Shown here one piece after another: positions 26,070-33,581 of a stretch of 64,000 nt of DNA (positions are counted from its first letter, which is position 1; every line of letters starts with the position of its first letter). The stretch lies in the NCBI RefSeq assembly GCF_014642915.1, contig NZ_BMJE01000007.1, positions 62,001 through 126,000 on the forward strand, read 5' to 3'. The stretch comes from Flavobacterium suaedae. GTDB taxonomy: Bacteria; Bacteroidota; Bacteroidia; Flavobacteriales; Flavobacteriaceae. The position numbers and the translations under genes were made by a program. The notes under the pieces were generated by a model that was given only the letters and a program-made list of their open reading frames with translations, was not told where the DNA came from and did not search any database.

Positions 26070-26453
26070 CTACTTCCCTCTCCCCTTAAAAATATCGTTG
26101 AGTACGATTATCATTAACCCCAATACGTTAAGGGTGGTGGTGCCTAACAGCGTTACCATAACCGTATCCGAAAGTTCCAGCAGTGGCATTCCTGTTGCTA
26201 TGAGGATTAAAATAACGCATGCGAGCCAAATGTTTATTAGTATGGTTGCCCACTTTACCAGATTTTTGCGGTGGCGGGAATCATCCTGATAGCGTTGCAG
26301 TTCAGCTTCCTGTTGCTTTTCTTCCAAGGTTTTTTCCTGAAATTCGGCTTTGGTTAAGTCGTCTTCGTCAAAGGGTTTTTCCGTACTGTTTTTTTGGGAA
26401 ATTTTCTGAAACTTTTCAAGACCTTGTTGTATAGCGTCGTTATTATTGCTCAT
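26070..26453 (-). CDS. Two-helix membrane protein, candidate toxin partner of Panacea antitoxin
   Basis: 127 residues: an acidic, Gln/Lys-rich N-terminal coiled coil (~1-65), then two transmembrane helices, about 68-86 (WATILINIWLACVILILIA) and 97-118 (MVTLLGTTTLNVLGLMIIVL), and a short basic tail. It is 36 bases downstream of the Panacea gene and probably co-transcribed. Panacea antitoxins are known to pair with many unrelated toxins, including small membrane-disrupting ones. The toxin call is inference from this pairing. Confidence 0.5.
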   Translation of the reverse strand: MSNNNDAIQQGLEKFQKISQKNSTEKPFDEDDLTKAEFQEKTLEEKQQEAELQRYQDDSRHRKNLVKWATILINIWLACVILILIATGMPLLELSDTVMVTLLGTTTLNVLGLMIIVLNDIFKGRGK

Positions 26454-26489
26454 CTGTCAAAAACATTTCGTGAATATTACTGCTATACT

Positions 26490-26975
26490 CTAGGAAGCGT
26501 TGTCCAGCACTTCTTCGTTCATTTTAGCTTCGTAATGCTTTTGTATAAGGTCTTTAGGTATTTTAAGGTTGTGCCCTTTCGGGTAAGTATCTTCCCAAGG
26601 GGAACCTTTAGTGTGTGTAATGGCGCTTAGCTCTATACCTGAATAGTCGCCGTACTTATCCCAAATCATATCCAGGAATTTAGCGTCTATATCGGTAATC
26701 ATATCAGCGTTTGCCCTAGTGTAACTTATAGGTTCTATAACTTTATTGCCGCCATATTTTTTTAGCGTGTGGTATAGCGTAGGCATAACAGGACCTAAAT
26801 CCCAAGCCTCCGGTTCTTCGCTTACTAATGCGTCGCCTTTGCTTATAGCCAGGTACCACCCGTATGCAATGTAAGTTAGTTTTATTAACTTCATTGGGGT
26901 TAGCTTTTCATCTTCCTGATGCTTTTTAATAAAGTAGTTTGCTATGGTTACCGGATTATACATAGGGCTTTGCAT
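26490..26975 (-). CDS. Panacea (SocA/DUF4065-like) antitoxin domain protein
   Basis: The family pattern is clear: ANYFIKKHQEDEKLTPMKLI near the start, the Y..YGWYLA segment, EPEAWDLGPVMPTLYHTLK in the middle and the C-terminal acidic helix. Panacea domains are phage-associated antitoxins that neutralise diverse toxins encoded next door and appear widely in prophages. The 161-residue length is normal. The adjacent membrane protein is the likely partner. A palindrome with a -7-like box lies just upstream. Confidence 0.82.
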   Translation of the reverse strand: MQSPMYNPVTIANYFIKKHQEDEKLTPMKLIKLTYIAYGWYLAISKGDALVSEEPEAWDLGPVMPTLYHTLKKYGGNKVIEPISYTRANADMITDIDAKFLDMIWDKYGDYSGIELSAITHTKGSPWEDTYPKGHNLKIPKDLIQKHYEAKMNEEVLDNAS

Positions 26976-26994
26976 TTAACTAGCTGTTTTTTAG

Positions 26995-27015
26995 TTGGTA
27001 CCACAAAAATACCAA
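26995..27015 (-). promoter_or_regulatory. Operator-like palindrome at the Panacea promoter
   Basis: TTGGTA (26995-27000) and TACCAA (27010-27015) are exact inverses. On the minus strand the sequence between them contains TATTTTTG (27004-27011), a match to the Bacteroidota -7 consensus TAnnTTTG, placed ~30 bases before the Panacea start. This arrangement suits autoregulation by an antitoxin-toxin complex. No good -33 TTG is at the right distance, so the promoter is tentative. Confidence 0.4.
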
Positions 27016-27137
27016 ATTTTTAATTAAAAATACTATTTATAAATTTACAATAATTATACCATGTATATGGTTTTATGTTTTTGATTATCAGTTGTTGTGT
27101 TTCAATATTTCAAAGAGCTTTTTGTGGTGTTTTACCA

Positions 27138-27689
27138 CTAACTTTTAGTGCTTTTGCCCTGCCATATTCGCTTTAGGTTTTGGGAGTAGTTAAACTCCTC
27201 GTTACTGCTAAAGTCGGCATGGTGGCGATGGCTTTCTTCTTCTGCGATTTCGCAGCGTTCTTCAAAATAACTGCGGAAGAACGAGAGTACTTTGGCTATG
27301 GTTAGGCTTTCGTAAAACTCGCCGTATTGCCCTGATATTATTTTTTTGAACAAATAGGTAAGGTCGCTCATTTTAAGGCTGTAGTACGTATTGTTAATTT
27401 CCTGTGCGCACAGTTCAATCTGGTCTTCCGTCATGGGTTTGTTCAGGTTTAGTATATCGTTCAGGTATACCAGCCACCCCATAGTTAGCGCATGTGCAAA
27501 GGCATAGTTTTTATCCCGCTGAATGGTGCCCAGTGTGGGGGCGGGGGCATTCATTGCCTGTGTAACGGTAGCCAGTTTGTTGGCATGCTTCATGCAGTTA
27601 ACCGGACTGTAAACCTTCAGCAATTTTTCGCCTGAAATTGTCGCTATACTGTGCTCTGCTTTTTGAATTTGGGTGTTTTTTCCCGTCAT
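27138..27689 (-). CDS. Phage protein of unknown function, replication module
   Basis: A 183-residue helical protein (NYAFAHALTMGWLVYLNDILN in the middle; HHADFSSNEEFNYSQNLKRI near the end). The family is not recognised. It follows a DUF1376 replication protein and may act with it. As drawn, its first 92 bases lie inside that gene in another frame. A later ATG at 27593 would avoid the overlap and give 151 residues. The longer form is kept because the extra N-terminus looks protein-like. Confidence 0.5.
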   Translation of the reverse strand: MTGKNTQIQKAEHSIATISGEKLLKVYSPVNCMKHANKLATVTQAMNAPAPTLGTIQRDKNYAFAHALTMGWLVYLNDILNLNKPMTEDQIELCAQEINNTYYSLKMSDLTYLFKKIISGQYGEFYESLTIAKVLSFFRSYFEERCEIAEEESHRHHADFSSNEEFNYSQNLKRIWQGKSTKS

Positions 27690-28464
27690 TGTTTTTCAGT
27701 TCAAAAAATCCTTTCCAGCCATTGCTCATACTCTGGCGGATGATGTTTGCGGCTGTGGCCTGGTCGCCTTCGGCTAAATTGTTTAGCTGGGTAAGTGCTG
27801 CCTGTTCGCTTTGTTCGGAACGGTAGCTGAAACTGTGTTTAGTATGGCGATAGTCTTTCCAAGCCTGCCACAAAGCAGAAAACTCAGGGTTAGGGTAGGG
27901 CAGCGTTATTTGTGCTGCCGTGCTTTGGTTGGTAGTAGCTGTATTTTCATTTTTAGTTATATTTCTATTTTTAATTTCATCTGCATTTACATTTTCTAAA
28001 TGCTTAAGCAATGCTGCAAGCATTGTTTTAGGGCAGGTATATTGTGTTATCCAGTTTTGGTAAAGTTCCTGATTGTTAATGGATAGGCTGCTTATGGTGG
28101 CTTTTAGTTTTTTAAGCTCCCGGACGGTTAATTTTTTGGCTGCGGCTTTAAAAAACTGCCCCACCTTTCCGTTTACCGATTGTTTCTGGCTAAAGCTGGC
28201 ACGCTCTTCCATTACCTGTTGTAACTTTTGGTTGTACCAACCCTTGTCGCTTAGCTTAAACTTAGCTTTAAGGGTGGTGGTAAGGGTATCCATGCTTATG
28301 CCGGAACAGTACATGAGTACCCTTTTTAAGTCATTTGGTATATACCCGCCGTTTTGGTGCTGGTAAATCATGAGGTCTACGTAACACGCGCGTTCTTCGG
28401 GGAGCATGGTACGGGTTGCCTCATAAAAATCTTTGGCATAAAACAGGAATGCGGGGTCTTTCAT
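27598..28464 (-). CDS. DUF1376-type phage replication protein
   Basis: Residues 1-~90 (DPAFLFYAKDFYEATRTMLP, then YVDLMIYQHQNGGYIPND) match the DUF1376/YdaU-type domain found in phage replication initiation or helicase-loader proteins. The middle is a basic linker (KNRNITKNENTATTNQ), and the C-terminal ~80 residues (FSALWQAWKDYRHTKHSF) form a second helical domain. It is in the early, leftward block with OB-fold-like proteins, consistent with a role in starting phage DNA replication. No primase or helicase is seen in the window. Confidence 0.65.
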   Translation of the reverse strand: MKDPAFLFYAKDFYEATRTMLPEERACYVDLMIYQHQNGGYIPNDLKRVLMYCSGISMDTLTTTLKAKFKLSDKGWYNQKLQQVMEERASFSQKQSVNGKVGQFFKAAAKKLTVRELKKLKATISSLSINNQELYQNWITQYTCPKTMLAALLKHLENVNADEIKNRNITKNENTATTNQSTAAQITLPYPNPEFSALWQAWKDYRHTKHSFSYRSEQSEQAALTQLNNLAEGDQATAANIIRQSMSNGWKGFFELKNNDGKKHPNSKSRAQYSDNFRRKIAEGLQSG

Positions 28465-28471
28465 AAAATGG

Positions 28472-28720
28472 TTATACCCTTACAAGGTTGTCTATAATTA
28501 CGTTGTTATACGTGCCTTTAGAGCCTGATATGTGGAACTCCAGTTCTGCTACATCTCCCGGTAGTAAATCGCCCAGTAGGTCTATTTTAGTGCCTAGTGC
28601 GCTTGGGTATATTACCCTGCCGGTTTCTTGTTCAAAATGTAATTGTTGTACTGCTGTGCCCAGTTTGGTTGTTTTTACTTCTCCTACTGCGGTTACGATT
28701 CCTTTAATTTTAAATTGCAT
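28472..28720 (-). CDS. Small OB-fold-like (DUF3127-like) protein
   Basis: 82 residues predicted as a five-strand barrel: MQFKIKGIVTAVGEVKTTK, LGTAVQQLHFEQE, then a GD.AELEF and VIIDNLVRV ending. The pattern resembles DUF3127-type single-strand DNA-binding-like proteins. It lies 7 bases before the DUF1376 gene. A second protein of similar layout is encoded at 29141-29407, suggesting a duplicated or heteromeric DNA-binding pair. Confidence 0.55.
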   Translation of the reverse strand: MQFKIKGIVTAVGEVKTTKLGTAVQQLHFEQETGRVIYPSALGTKIDLLGDLLPGDVAELEFHISGSKGTYNNVIIDNLVRV

Positions 28721-28820
28721 GTTAATAATTTTAGGTTGAAATATTGATGGGTTTACAATAGTATTGGAGGGATATTATTGTATAAGGGTTGGTTTGTGTT
28801 TAGTTGTACTTAGCTGGTTG

Positions 28821-29126
28821 TTAGTCAGTTTTTAACTTAGCATTCTGGAAGCACAGCCTGTTGGCTATTTGGTTAAAGTCCAAACTGCCCACGCTTTTTT
28901 GCGTTAGTTTGTTATACACTACAGCAGGAGCAAGATTTGCCAACGCATGAAAAAAATCAGAAGCGTTGCTGTTATCCTGTAGCTCTTTTAAATCGATGCC
29001 GTTTTCGGTTTCTTCTTCAAAAAGGTTTTGCAGTTGGCCCAGTATTTTCTCGGTATATTCTTGTTGCTTGTTTTCAGCGTTATCTACTGCGTTTTTTACT
29101 TCTCTGTTTTCTGTTTTAGTTTCCAT
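28821..29126 (-). CDS. Small acidic phage protein of unknown function
   Basis: A 101-residue, acidic, helix-rich protein (ENKQQEYTEKILGQLQNLFE, then AVVYNKLTQKSVGSLDFNQI). No family is recognised. It lies in the early operon between the two OB-fold-like genes, so a replication or recombination accessory role is possible. The start codon is 14 bases after the stop of the upstream OB-fold-like gene. Confidence 0.5.
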   Translation of the reverse strand: METKTENREVKNAVDNAENKQQEYTEKILGQLQNLFEEETENGIDLKELQDNSNASDFFHALANLAPAVVYNKLTQKSVGSLDFNQIANRLCFQNAKLKTD

Positions 29127-29140
29127 TTTAATGTGTTTTT

Positions 29141-29407
29141 TTAGTTGGCGTATTGGTTTTTTAATTCAAGGGACTGGGCTACAAGATTGTTATACTGTAT
29201 GCCGCTGTTTTTAGATATTTTACCTTCCAGCGTAACGGTTACTTCAATTTCGTCGTTTTCTTTAAGGTTATCAAGCTCAGCCATACGTTTGCCTCTAAAT
29301 TCAACAAATGCTTTTTGCCTGTATCCCGGTAAAATGGTTACTACTTTTTTTTCGTGTCCTGCAGTGTTGCGGTACTCAATGCTTTCAATGTTTCCTGTAA
29401 TTTTCAT
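29141..29407 (-). CDS. OB-fold-like (DUF3127-like) small protein
   Basis: 88 residues starting MKITGNIESIEYRNTAGHEK, with FVEFRGKRM, NDEIEVTVTLEG and the closing strand YNNLVAQSLELK, resembling DUF3127/SSB-like proteins. It shares the terminal .NNLV/.DNLV strand with the protein at 28472-28720. It probably binds single-stranded DNA or a nucleic-acid partner during phage replication. Confidence 0.6.
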   Translation of the reverse strand: MKITGNIESIEYRNTAGHEKKVVTILPGYRQKAFVEFRGKRMAELDNLKENDEIEVTVTLEGKISKNSGIQYNNLVAQSLELKNQYAN

Positions 29408-29478
29408 GATAAGGAAGGTTTAAAGATTTAATAAATTGAATAATTGAAGTATTGATGTGGCGCTTTGTTTAATAGTGC

Positions 29479-29730
29479 CTAACTGTGCTGCAATTGTGCA
29501 GTAATTGATAACTGTTCGTTATTAGCGTAAAGTTTTAAAGCTTCGAGTGTTTCCAGCTTTTGCTGCAACAGGTTGTTGAGCAGGTCGTGTAGTGTAGCGA
29601 GGTCCTTTTGTTGTTGTGCCTCCTGATGAAATATAGTGTAAAAGGGTAATTGCTTTACCTCCTTTATCTCTTTTTTGCAAGCATTTATACGCTCATTTAT
29701 TTCGTGTAATTTTTCATATGCTTTGTTCAT
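29479..29730 (-). CDS. Small coiled-coil phage protein
   Basis: 83 residues, almost entirely one helical hairpin or coiled coil (KLHEINERINACKKEIKEVK, then KLETLEALKLYANNEQL). Nothing enzymatic is visible. It sits in the early leftward operon near its promoter. Unknown role. Confidence 0.5.
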   Translation of the reverse strand: MNKAYEKLHEINERINACKKEIKEVKQLPFYTIFHQEAQQQKDLATLHDLLNNLLQQKLETLEALKLYANNEQLSITAQLQHS

Positions 29731-29752
29731 TTATTTAGTTGATATGGAAAAC

Positions 29753-30058
29753 TTATTCAGTTATATAAAATCGTTTATCATTATTAAAGTGTAATATTGC
29801 ACTAACTTCATAGCTGTTACTGTAATGCTTCAGTTTTTTAGGTGTTTTATTAAACTTTAAAGCATTATCTGTACTATCCTCATAAAGATTACTATATAAT
29901 CTTTGTAATATTTTTTTTATAATTTTCTTATTTTCTTCAGCCCATGTGGTATTTTCAACACATCTTTGGGTGTCTAAATCATTAATAAAACGAGTATATG
30001 TGAATTTTATTTCCTCTAACTCTGTAATTTTCTGTTTTATTTGTTGTTTATTACACAT
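29753..30058 (-). CDS. First gene of the leftward early operon, unknown
   Basis: A 101-residue protein with an N-terminal coiled coil (KQQIKQKITELEEIKFTYTR) and a beta-rich end (YEVSAILHFNNDKRFYITE). It begins about 23 bases after the predicted leftward start point, and the predicted repressor promoter overlaps its 5' end. Position suggests a Cro-like or early regulatory role, but no helix-turn-helix is seen. Confidence 0.5.
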   Translation of the reverse strand: MCNKQQIKQKITELEEIKFTYTRFINDLDTQRCVENTTWAEENKKIIKKILQRLYSNLYEDSTDNALKFNKTPKKLKHYSNSYEVSAILHFNNDKRFYITE

Positions 30059-30073
30059 TTATTAGTACCTTTG
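30044..30073 (+). promoter_or_regulatory. Promoter for the prophage repressor
   Basis: TTG at 30044-30046 and TACCTTTG at 30066-30073 are separated by 19 bases, matching the Bacteroidota sigma consensus TTG-N19-TAnnTTTG. Transcription would start near 30080 and give a leader of about 107 bases before the repressor start at 30187. Confidence 0.65.
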
Positions 30074-30087
30074 TTCTGAATACGAAG

Positions 30088-30117
30088 CAAAATTAAGTGT
30101 AATATTCAACATTTCAA
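30088..30117 (-). promoter_or_regulatory. Promoter for the leftward early operon
   Basis: On the minus strand, TTG (complement of 30115-30117), 19 bases, then TAATTTTG (complement of 30088-30095) matches the consensus exactly. The start would fall near 30081, leaving a ~23-base leader before the first early gene. The two predicted promoters point at each other with start sites almost coincident. Confidence 0.65.
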
Positions 30118-30186
30118 AATTAAAATGCGTTAAATTTTCAACACTGGTTGTTTTTTGGCGTTCTACAGTTAATTAAATATAACGTT

Positions 30187-30921
30187 ATGAATGGTTTAGC
30201 TATAAAGCAAGGTCGCGAAAAGTTAGGGCTGACTCAGAAGCAGCTTGCAGATTTGATAGGTGCGAGTAGGGAAACAATAATAAACTACGAGAAAGGAAGA
30301 CCTATACCTAAGTCTAAAAGTGAAATATTACATAAAGTGTTAGAATCAAAAAACATTTTTAACCAAAGAGTATCTCATGAGGTGGTAAAACCTTATCCTG
30401 ATGCTTTTGAAAATAAAAATGGTAACCAGTTTATAGAATTACCAAATGGTGAGTATTATATGCTGATGCCTTTGGCTGAATTTAAAGTTCAGGCAGGTTT
30501 TTTAGGTAATTACCAAGATGCGGATTATTTAATGGATATGAGTCAGCATGGTATACTTGTAGATAAACCTTTGCAAGGACGTTATGTTGCCTTTCGTGTA
30601 AATGGCGATAGTATGGACGACGGTACCAGCCAGGCAATAACCCGTAACAGTATTGTAAGTACACGCGAGTTGCAGCGACACCATTGGGTAGATAAATTAC
30701 GTTACAGGGATTTTCCGTATTGGGTAATATATACTACAGAAAGTAAAATGCCTTTAATAAAAGAAATAATAGAGCATAATACTGAAGAAGGGTATATACT
30801 GTGTCATTCTTTAAATGACAGCCCGGAATTTACTGATTTTAAACTGCACCTTAATGATGTGCAGGCACTTTTTTATGTTATAGATGTAAACCGCCCGGTA
30901 AGTAAAAAAATTAGTTATTAA
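30187..30921 (+). CDS. Prophage repressor, XRE HTH plus S24 peptidase
   Basis: The ATG at 30187 begins MNGLAIKQGREKLGLTQKQL, the helix-turn-helix (residues ~1-55, with ASRETIINYEKGR). The C-terminal half is a LexA/CI-type self-cleaving domain: a candidate cleavage Ala-Gly at 103-104 (VQAGFLG), nucleophile S142 in VNGDSMDDG and lysine K187 in YTTESKMPL. RecA-stimulated self-cleavage would induce the prophage on DNA damage. An upstream in-frame start (30148) is less likely because it lacks protein-like sequence. It keeps the leftward operon silent. Confidence 0.88.
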   Translation: MNGLAIKQGREKLGLTQKQLADLIGASRETIINYEKGRPIPKSKSEILHKVLESKNIFNQRVSHEVVKPYPDAFENKNGNQFIELPNGEYYMLMPLAEFKVQAGFLGNYQDADYLMDMSQHGILVDKPLQGRYVAFRVNGDSMDDGTSQAITRNSIVSTRELQRHHWVDKLRYRDFPYWVIYTTESKMPLIKEIIEHNTEEGYILCHSLNDSPEFTDFKLHLNDVQALFYVIDVNRPVSKKISY

Positions 30922-31265
30922 AAAGCAATCGCTTAACTATTGTCCTATGGAGTTTTACTATTTCAATTGGCATAAAATATGCTGTTTAAAACTGTTTAGG
31001 AATATATTTCGTATATGTTTTGGTTTTATAATTGTAGAATTATAACCATGGCTTTTATATAAAATTATATGGAGCCCTCAAGTATATAAGAATTTAAAAG
31101 GTGTTATGCTTTAAGTAAAATATGTGAAATAAAGTATATTCTTACATTTAAAACGTTGTGTGAATAACTTTACTAATTTTACGTTAAATTTTATAAAATT
31201 AGTTCTTTCATATTTCATTTATTTTGCTTCCTACTAATACTAAAAATATACTATAGAGTTATTTT
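30922..31265. other. Gene-free AT-rich gap after the repressor
   Basis: No coding frame of interest is present. The strongest element is the perfect inverted repeat TTATAATT-GTAG-AATTATAA (31026-31045). It could be a terminator stem without a T run, an operator or part of the phage end. A related palindrome with the same TATAATTGTAG core lies at 31577. No clear promoter was identified. Confidence 0.5.
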
Positions 31266-31547
31266 ATGATGATGGGGTACGATAAGTTTGAACAAGATCT
31301 CGAAAAAGCATGCGGAAGAGTACAGCAGGAGTTTTTGAAGCGTTTTAAAGATGGTGTTTACCTTTCTGCCGGGGGGTCAAACCTGGAAACATTCATCAAC
31401 GATTTGCAAAAAGAGTATGAAGCACTTGCCGCAAATTTTATTAAAACAAATCAATTGGAAAGTGATTCCGCTGCCCGAAAAAGGGTGTTAACGGTTGCTA
31501 AACAATACGCCAAAAAGTGTACTGAAGAGTTTAGTAAAATAAAATAA
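31266..31547 (+). CDS. Small helical protein of unknown function
   Basis: 93 residues, nearly all helix (DKFEQDLEKACGRVQQEFLK, then RKRVLTVAKQYAKKCTEEFS). Not recognised. It lies between the repressor and the secreted-protein paralogue, at the uncertain right edge of the prophage. It might be a prophage edge gene or host. No integrase or excisionase features are seen. Confidence 0.5.
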   Translation: MMMGYDKFEQDLEKACGRVQQEFLKRFKDGVYLSAGGSNLETFINDLQKEYEALAANFIKTNQLESDSAARKRVLTVAKQYAKKCTEEFSKIK

Positions 31548-31576
31548 CCTTAACTTTTATTTTACACTACTTTTCC

Positions 31577-31599
31577 TATAATTGTAGCTCACAATTATA
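31577..31599. promoter_or_regulatory. Perfect inverted repeat upstream of secreted protein gene
   Basis: TATAATTGT and ACAATTATA are exact inverses separated by AGCTC and end 24 bases before the start codon at 31624. The placement suits an operator. The left arm shares TATAATTGTAG with the palindrome at 31026-31045, hinting at one regulator for both sites. Confidence 0.45.
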
Positions 31600-31623
31600 A
31601 ACCCAAAACATCCTAAAACTAAA

Positions 31624-32112
31624 ATGAAAAAAATTACTCTGATTTTTGCAATGTTATTTGCAACAATTGTTAGTGCACAAAATTTTGAAGAAAAGCTTTG
31701 TGAAGGAAAAGTAACCTACTTTAAAAAAGCAAACGGAGAAATACGTTATATTGCTTTTATTGATAATATTGCTTTTATAGTAGGAACCACTGTAGGTAGT
31801 GATAAAATGAATTATTACGCATCGTTAAAATATACCGGAGGTGATACACCGATGGTAAAAAAGAAGGGTGCTAAAATTATTATGGAAAACGGAGAGGTTA
31901 TTAATAAGCCGGATGTAGAAATAAAAATTGAAGTTAATAAAAAAGCACAGTATGAATATAAAGCTTTTGTACCGCTAACGGAAGATGAAATAAAAATGTT
32001 GCTGGATAATAAAACATCTAAAATTCAACTTTATGTAATGGAGAGTAATGTTGTTAACCCGGAAGAAGTGCAAAGTATTTTTAGCTGTATATATAACCAC
32101 GCTACAAAATAG
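31624..32112 (+). CDS. Secreted protein, paralogue of the prophage cargo gene
   Basis: A Sec signal peptide (MKKITLIFAMLFATIVSAQ) is followed by ~140 residues. From GAKIIMENGEVINKPDVEIK to the end it aligns with the C-terminal part of the broken gene at 13029-13821: the same NGE..KPD..IK, an LT.(D/E)(D/E) segment, L..NK, and a final NPE.(V/L)Q..F.C motif. No family name is recognised. A factor-independent terminator follows. The homology suggests it belongs to the prophage or to a related cargo gene set. Confidence 0.65.
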   Translation: MKKITLIFAMLFATIVSAQNFEEKLCEGKVTYFKKANGEIRYIAFIDNIAFIVGTTVGSDKMNYYASLKYTGGDTPMVKKKGAKIIMENGEVINKPDVEIKIEVNKKAQYEYKAFVPLTEDEIKMLLDNKTSKIQLYVMESNVVNPEEVQSIFSCIYNHATK

Positions 32113-32130
32113 CACATATTATATAAATAT

Positions 32131-32160
32131 AAAAAGCCACCTAACAGGTGGCTTTTATTT
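32131..32160 (+). terminator. Rho-independent terminator
   Basis: GCCACCT (32136-32142), loop AAC, AGGTGGC (32146-32152), followed by TTTT. It closes the transcript of the secreted-protein gene and separates it from the cryptochrome gene. Confidence 0.85.
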
Positions 32161-32276
32161 TATGCATTAAACACTTTATAAAACGTTTAAATAAATTTTA
32201 CAAGGTTGATTTTTGTAGTATATTTGCTATAATCTTTATTTAGAATACATTTAAATAATACTCAAAAACACTTTAC

Positions 32277-33581
32277 ATGCCCGTTTCAATTGTTTGGTTT
32301 AAAACAGATTTGAGGCTGCACGATAACGAAGCGCTTATAAAAGCAATACAACATAGCAGCAGTGTAATACCGGTATACTGCATAAACCCAAATGAGTTTA
32401 CAGAAACAAAATTCGGGTTTAAAAAAACAGGAAAATACAGAGCAAAATTTCTGTTAGAATCGTTAAAAGACCTCGATACCCAACTAAGGGAATATCGCTC
32501 CGGCTTGGTAGTAGTACAAGGAAAACCCGAAGAAGAACTACCCCGTGTGGCACGCCTGTATAATGCCAAAAATGTATACGCAAAAAAAGAAGTAACTACC
32601 GACGAGAAGAAGGAAGAAGAAAGAGTAGTTGCTGCACTATGGAAGCAAGGCTGCCTGGTAGAAACCTTTAGTACCAGCACCCTATACCATGCCGAAGACT
32701 TACCATTCCCGCTAAGAGGAATACCAGATGTATTTACCACCTTTCGCAAAAAAATAGAAAAAGAAGCAGGCATACGCCCTGTATTTAATAAGCCCGAAAC
32801 CATACCATCGCCCATAATTCCTGATATGGAATTACCTACCCTTGAAGCACTGGGGCTGGAAAACCCTGAACCCGACAGCAGAGCGGTAATGGATTTTAAA
32901 GGCGGAGAAACCGAAGGCTTAAAAAGACTGAAAGAATATATTTTTGAAACCCGAGCCATAGAAAACTACAAAGAAACCCGTAATGGAATGGTGGGTAAAA
33001 ATTACTCCTCAAAATTTTCCGCATGGCTGGCAATGGGCTGCCTTTCGCCAAGAGAAGTATACCACGAAATAAAAAAATATGAAGCCGAATACGGTGCAAA
33101 CAAAAGCACCTACTGGATGATATTTGAACTACTTTGGCGCGATTACTTCCGTTTTATGATGAAAAAGCACCGCGAAAAGCTATTTTTAAAACAAGGCATA
33201 AAAAAACAAGCACCCGAAGACCAAACCCATAACGCCGAAGCACTCCAAAAATGGGTAAATGGCAAAACCGGTCAGAATTTTATAGACGCCAACATGCGCG
33301 AACTAAAATTAACCGGATTTATGAGTAACCGGGGCAGGCAAAACGTAGCCAGCTACCTGTGCCACGACCTGCATGTAGACTGGCGTTACGGAGCTGCCTA
33401 TTTTGAAGAAACGCTTATAGATTATGATGCTTCCAGCAACTGGGGCAACTGGGCGTATGTAGCAGGGGTAGGGAACGACCCGCGCGAAAACAGGCACTTT
33501 AACCCACAGAAGCAAGCTGATGATTATGACCCGAAAAATGAATACAGAGATTTATGGTTGAAGGAGGAAGTAAAACAGTAA
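32277..33581 (+). CDS. DASH-family cryptochrome / photolyase
   Basis: Two domains are visible: an N-terminal antenna/Rossmann part (SIVWFKTDLRLHDNEALIKA) and a C-terminal FAD domain with SSKFSAWLAMGCLSPREVY and the signature NWGNWAYVAGVGNDPR, then HFNPQKQADDYDP typical of CRY-DASH, which repairs cyclobutane dimers in single-stranded DNA. 434 residues is normal. A -7-like TATATTTG lies at 32219-32226, but no TTG is at the correct distance. It overlaps the following DUF2805 gene by 28 bases. Confidence 0.9.
   Translation: MPVSIVWFKTDLRLHDNEALIKAIQHSSSVIPVYCINPNEFTETKFGFKKTGKYRAKFLLESLKDLDTQLREYRSGLVVVQGKPEEELPRVARLYNAKNVYAKKEVTTDEKKEEERVVAALWKQGCLVETFSTSTLYHAEDLPFPLRGIPDVFTTFRKKIEKEAGIRPVFNKPETIPSPIIPDMELPTLEALGLENPEPDSRAVMDFKGGETEGLKRLKEYIFETRAIENYKETRNGMVGKNYSSKFSAWLAMGCLSPREVYHEIKKYEAEYGANKSTYWMIFELLWRDYFRFMMKKHREKLFLKQGIKKQAPEDQTHNAEALQKWVNGKTGQNFIDANMRELKLTGFMSNRGRQNVASYLCHDLHVDWRYGAAYFEETLIDYDASSNWGNWAYVAGVGNDPRENRHFNPQKQADDYDPKNEYRDLWLKEEVKQ

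Larger units (their letters stand above)
1211..32112. mobile_element. Siphovirus-type prophage, integrase not found
   Basis: The region holds a nearly full phage set: repressor, replication genes, terminase, tail and tape measure, protease, capsid, portal, fibres, holin, endolysin and a spanin-like protein. There is no tail sheath or contractile baseplate protein, which points to a siphovirus. The left edge is set by the recO stop. The right edge is uncertain: it could lie just after the repressor (30921) or after the gene ending at 32112, which is a paralogue of a gene inside the phage. No convincing direct repeat marking attachment sites was found, and no tyrosine or serine recombinase or DDE transposase was recognised. 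Confidence 0.85.

Noticed and set aside
30148-30186. Longer N-terminus for the repressor
   Set aside because: The added residues are not helix-turn-helix-like; the ATG at 30187 begins the conserved domain.
31266-31547. Integrase or excisionase
   Set aside because: The protein is short and helical without catalytic or HTH signature residues.
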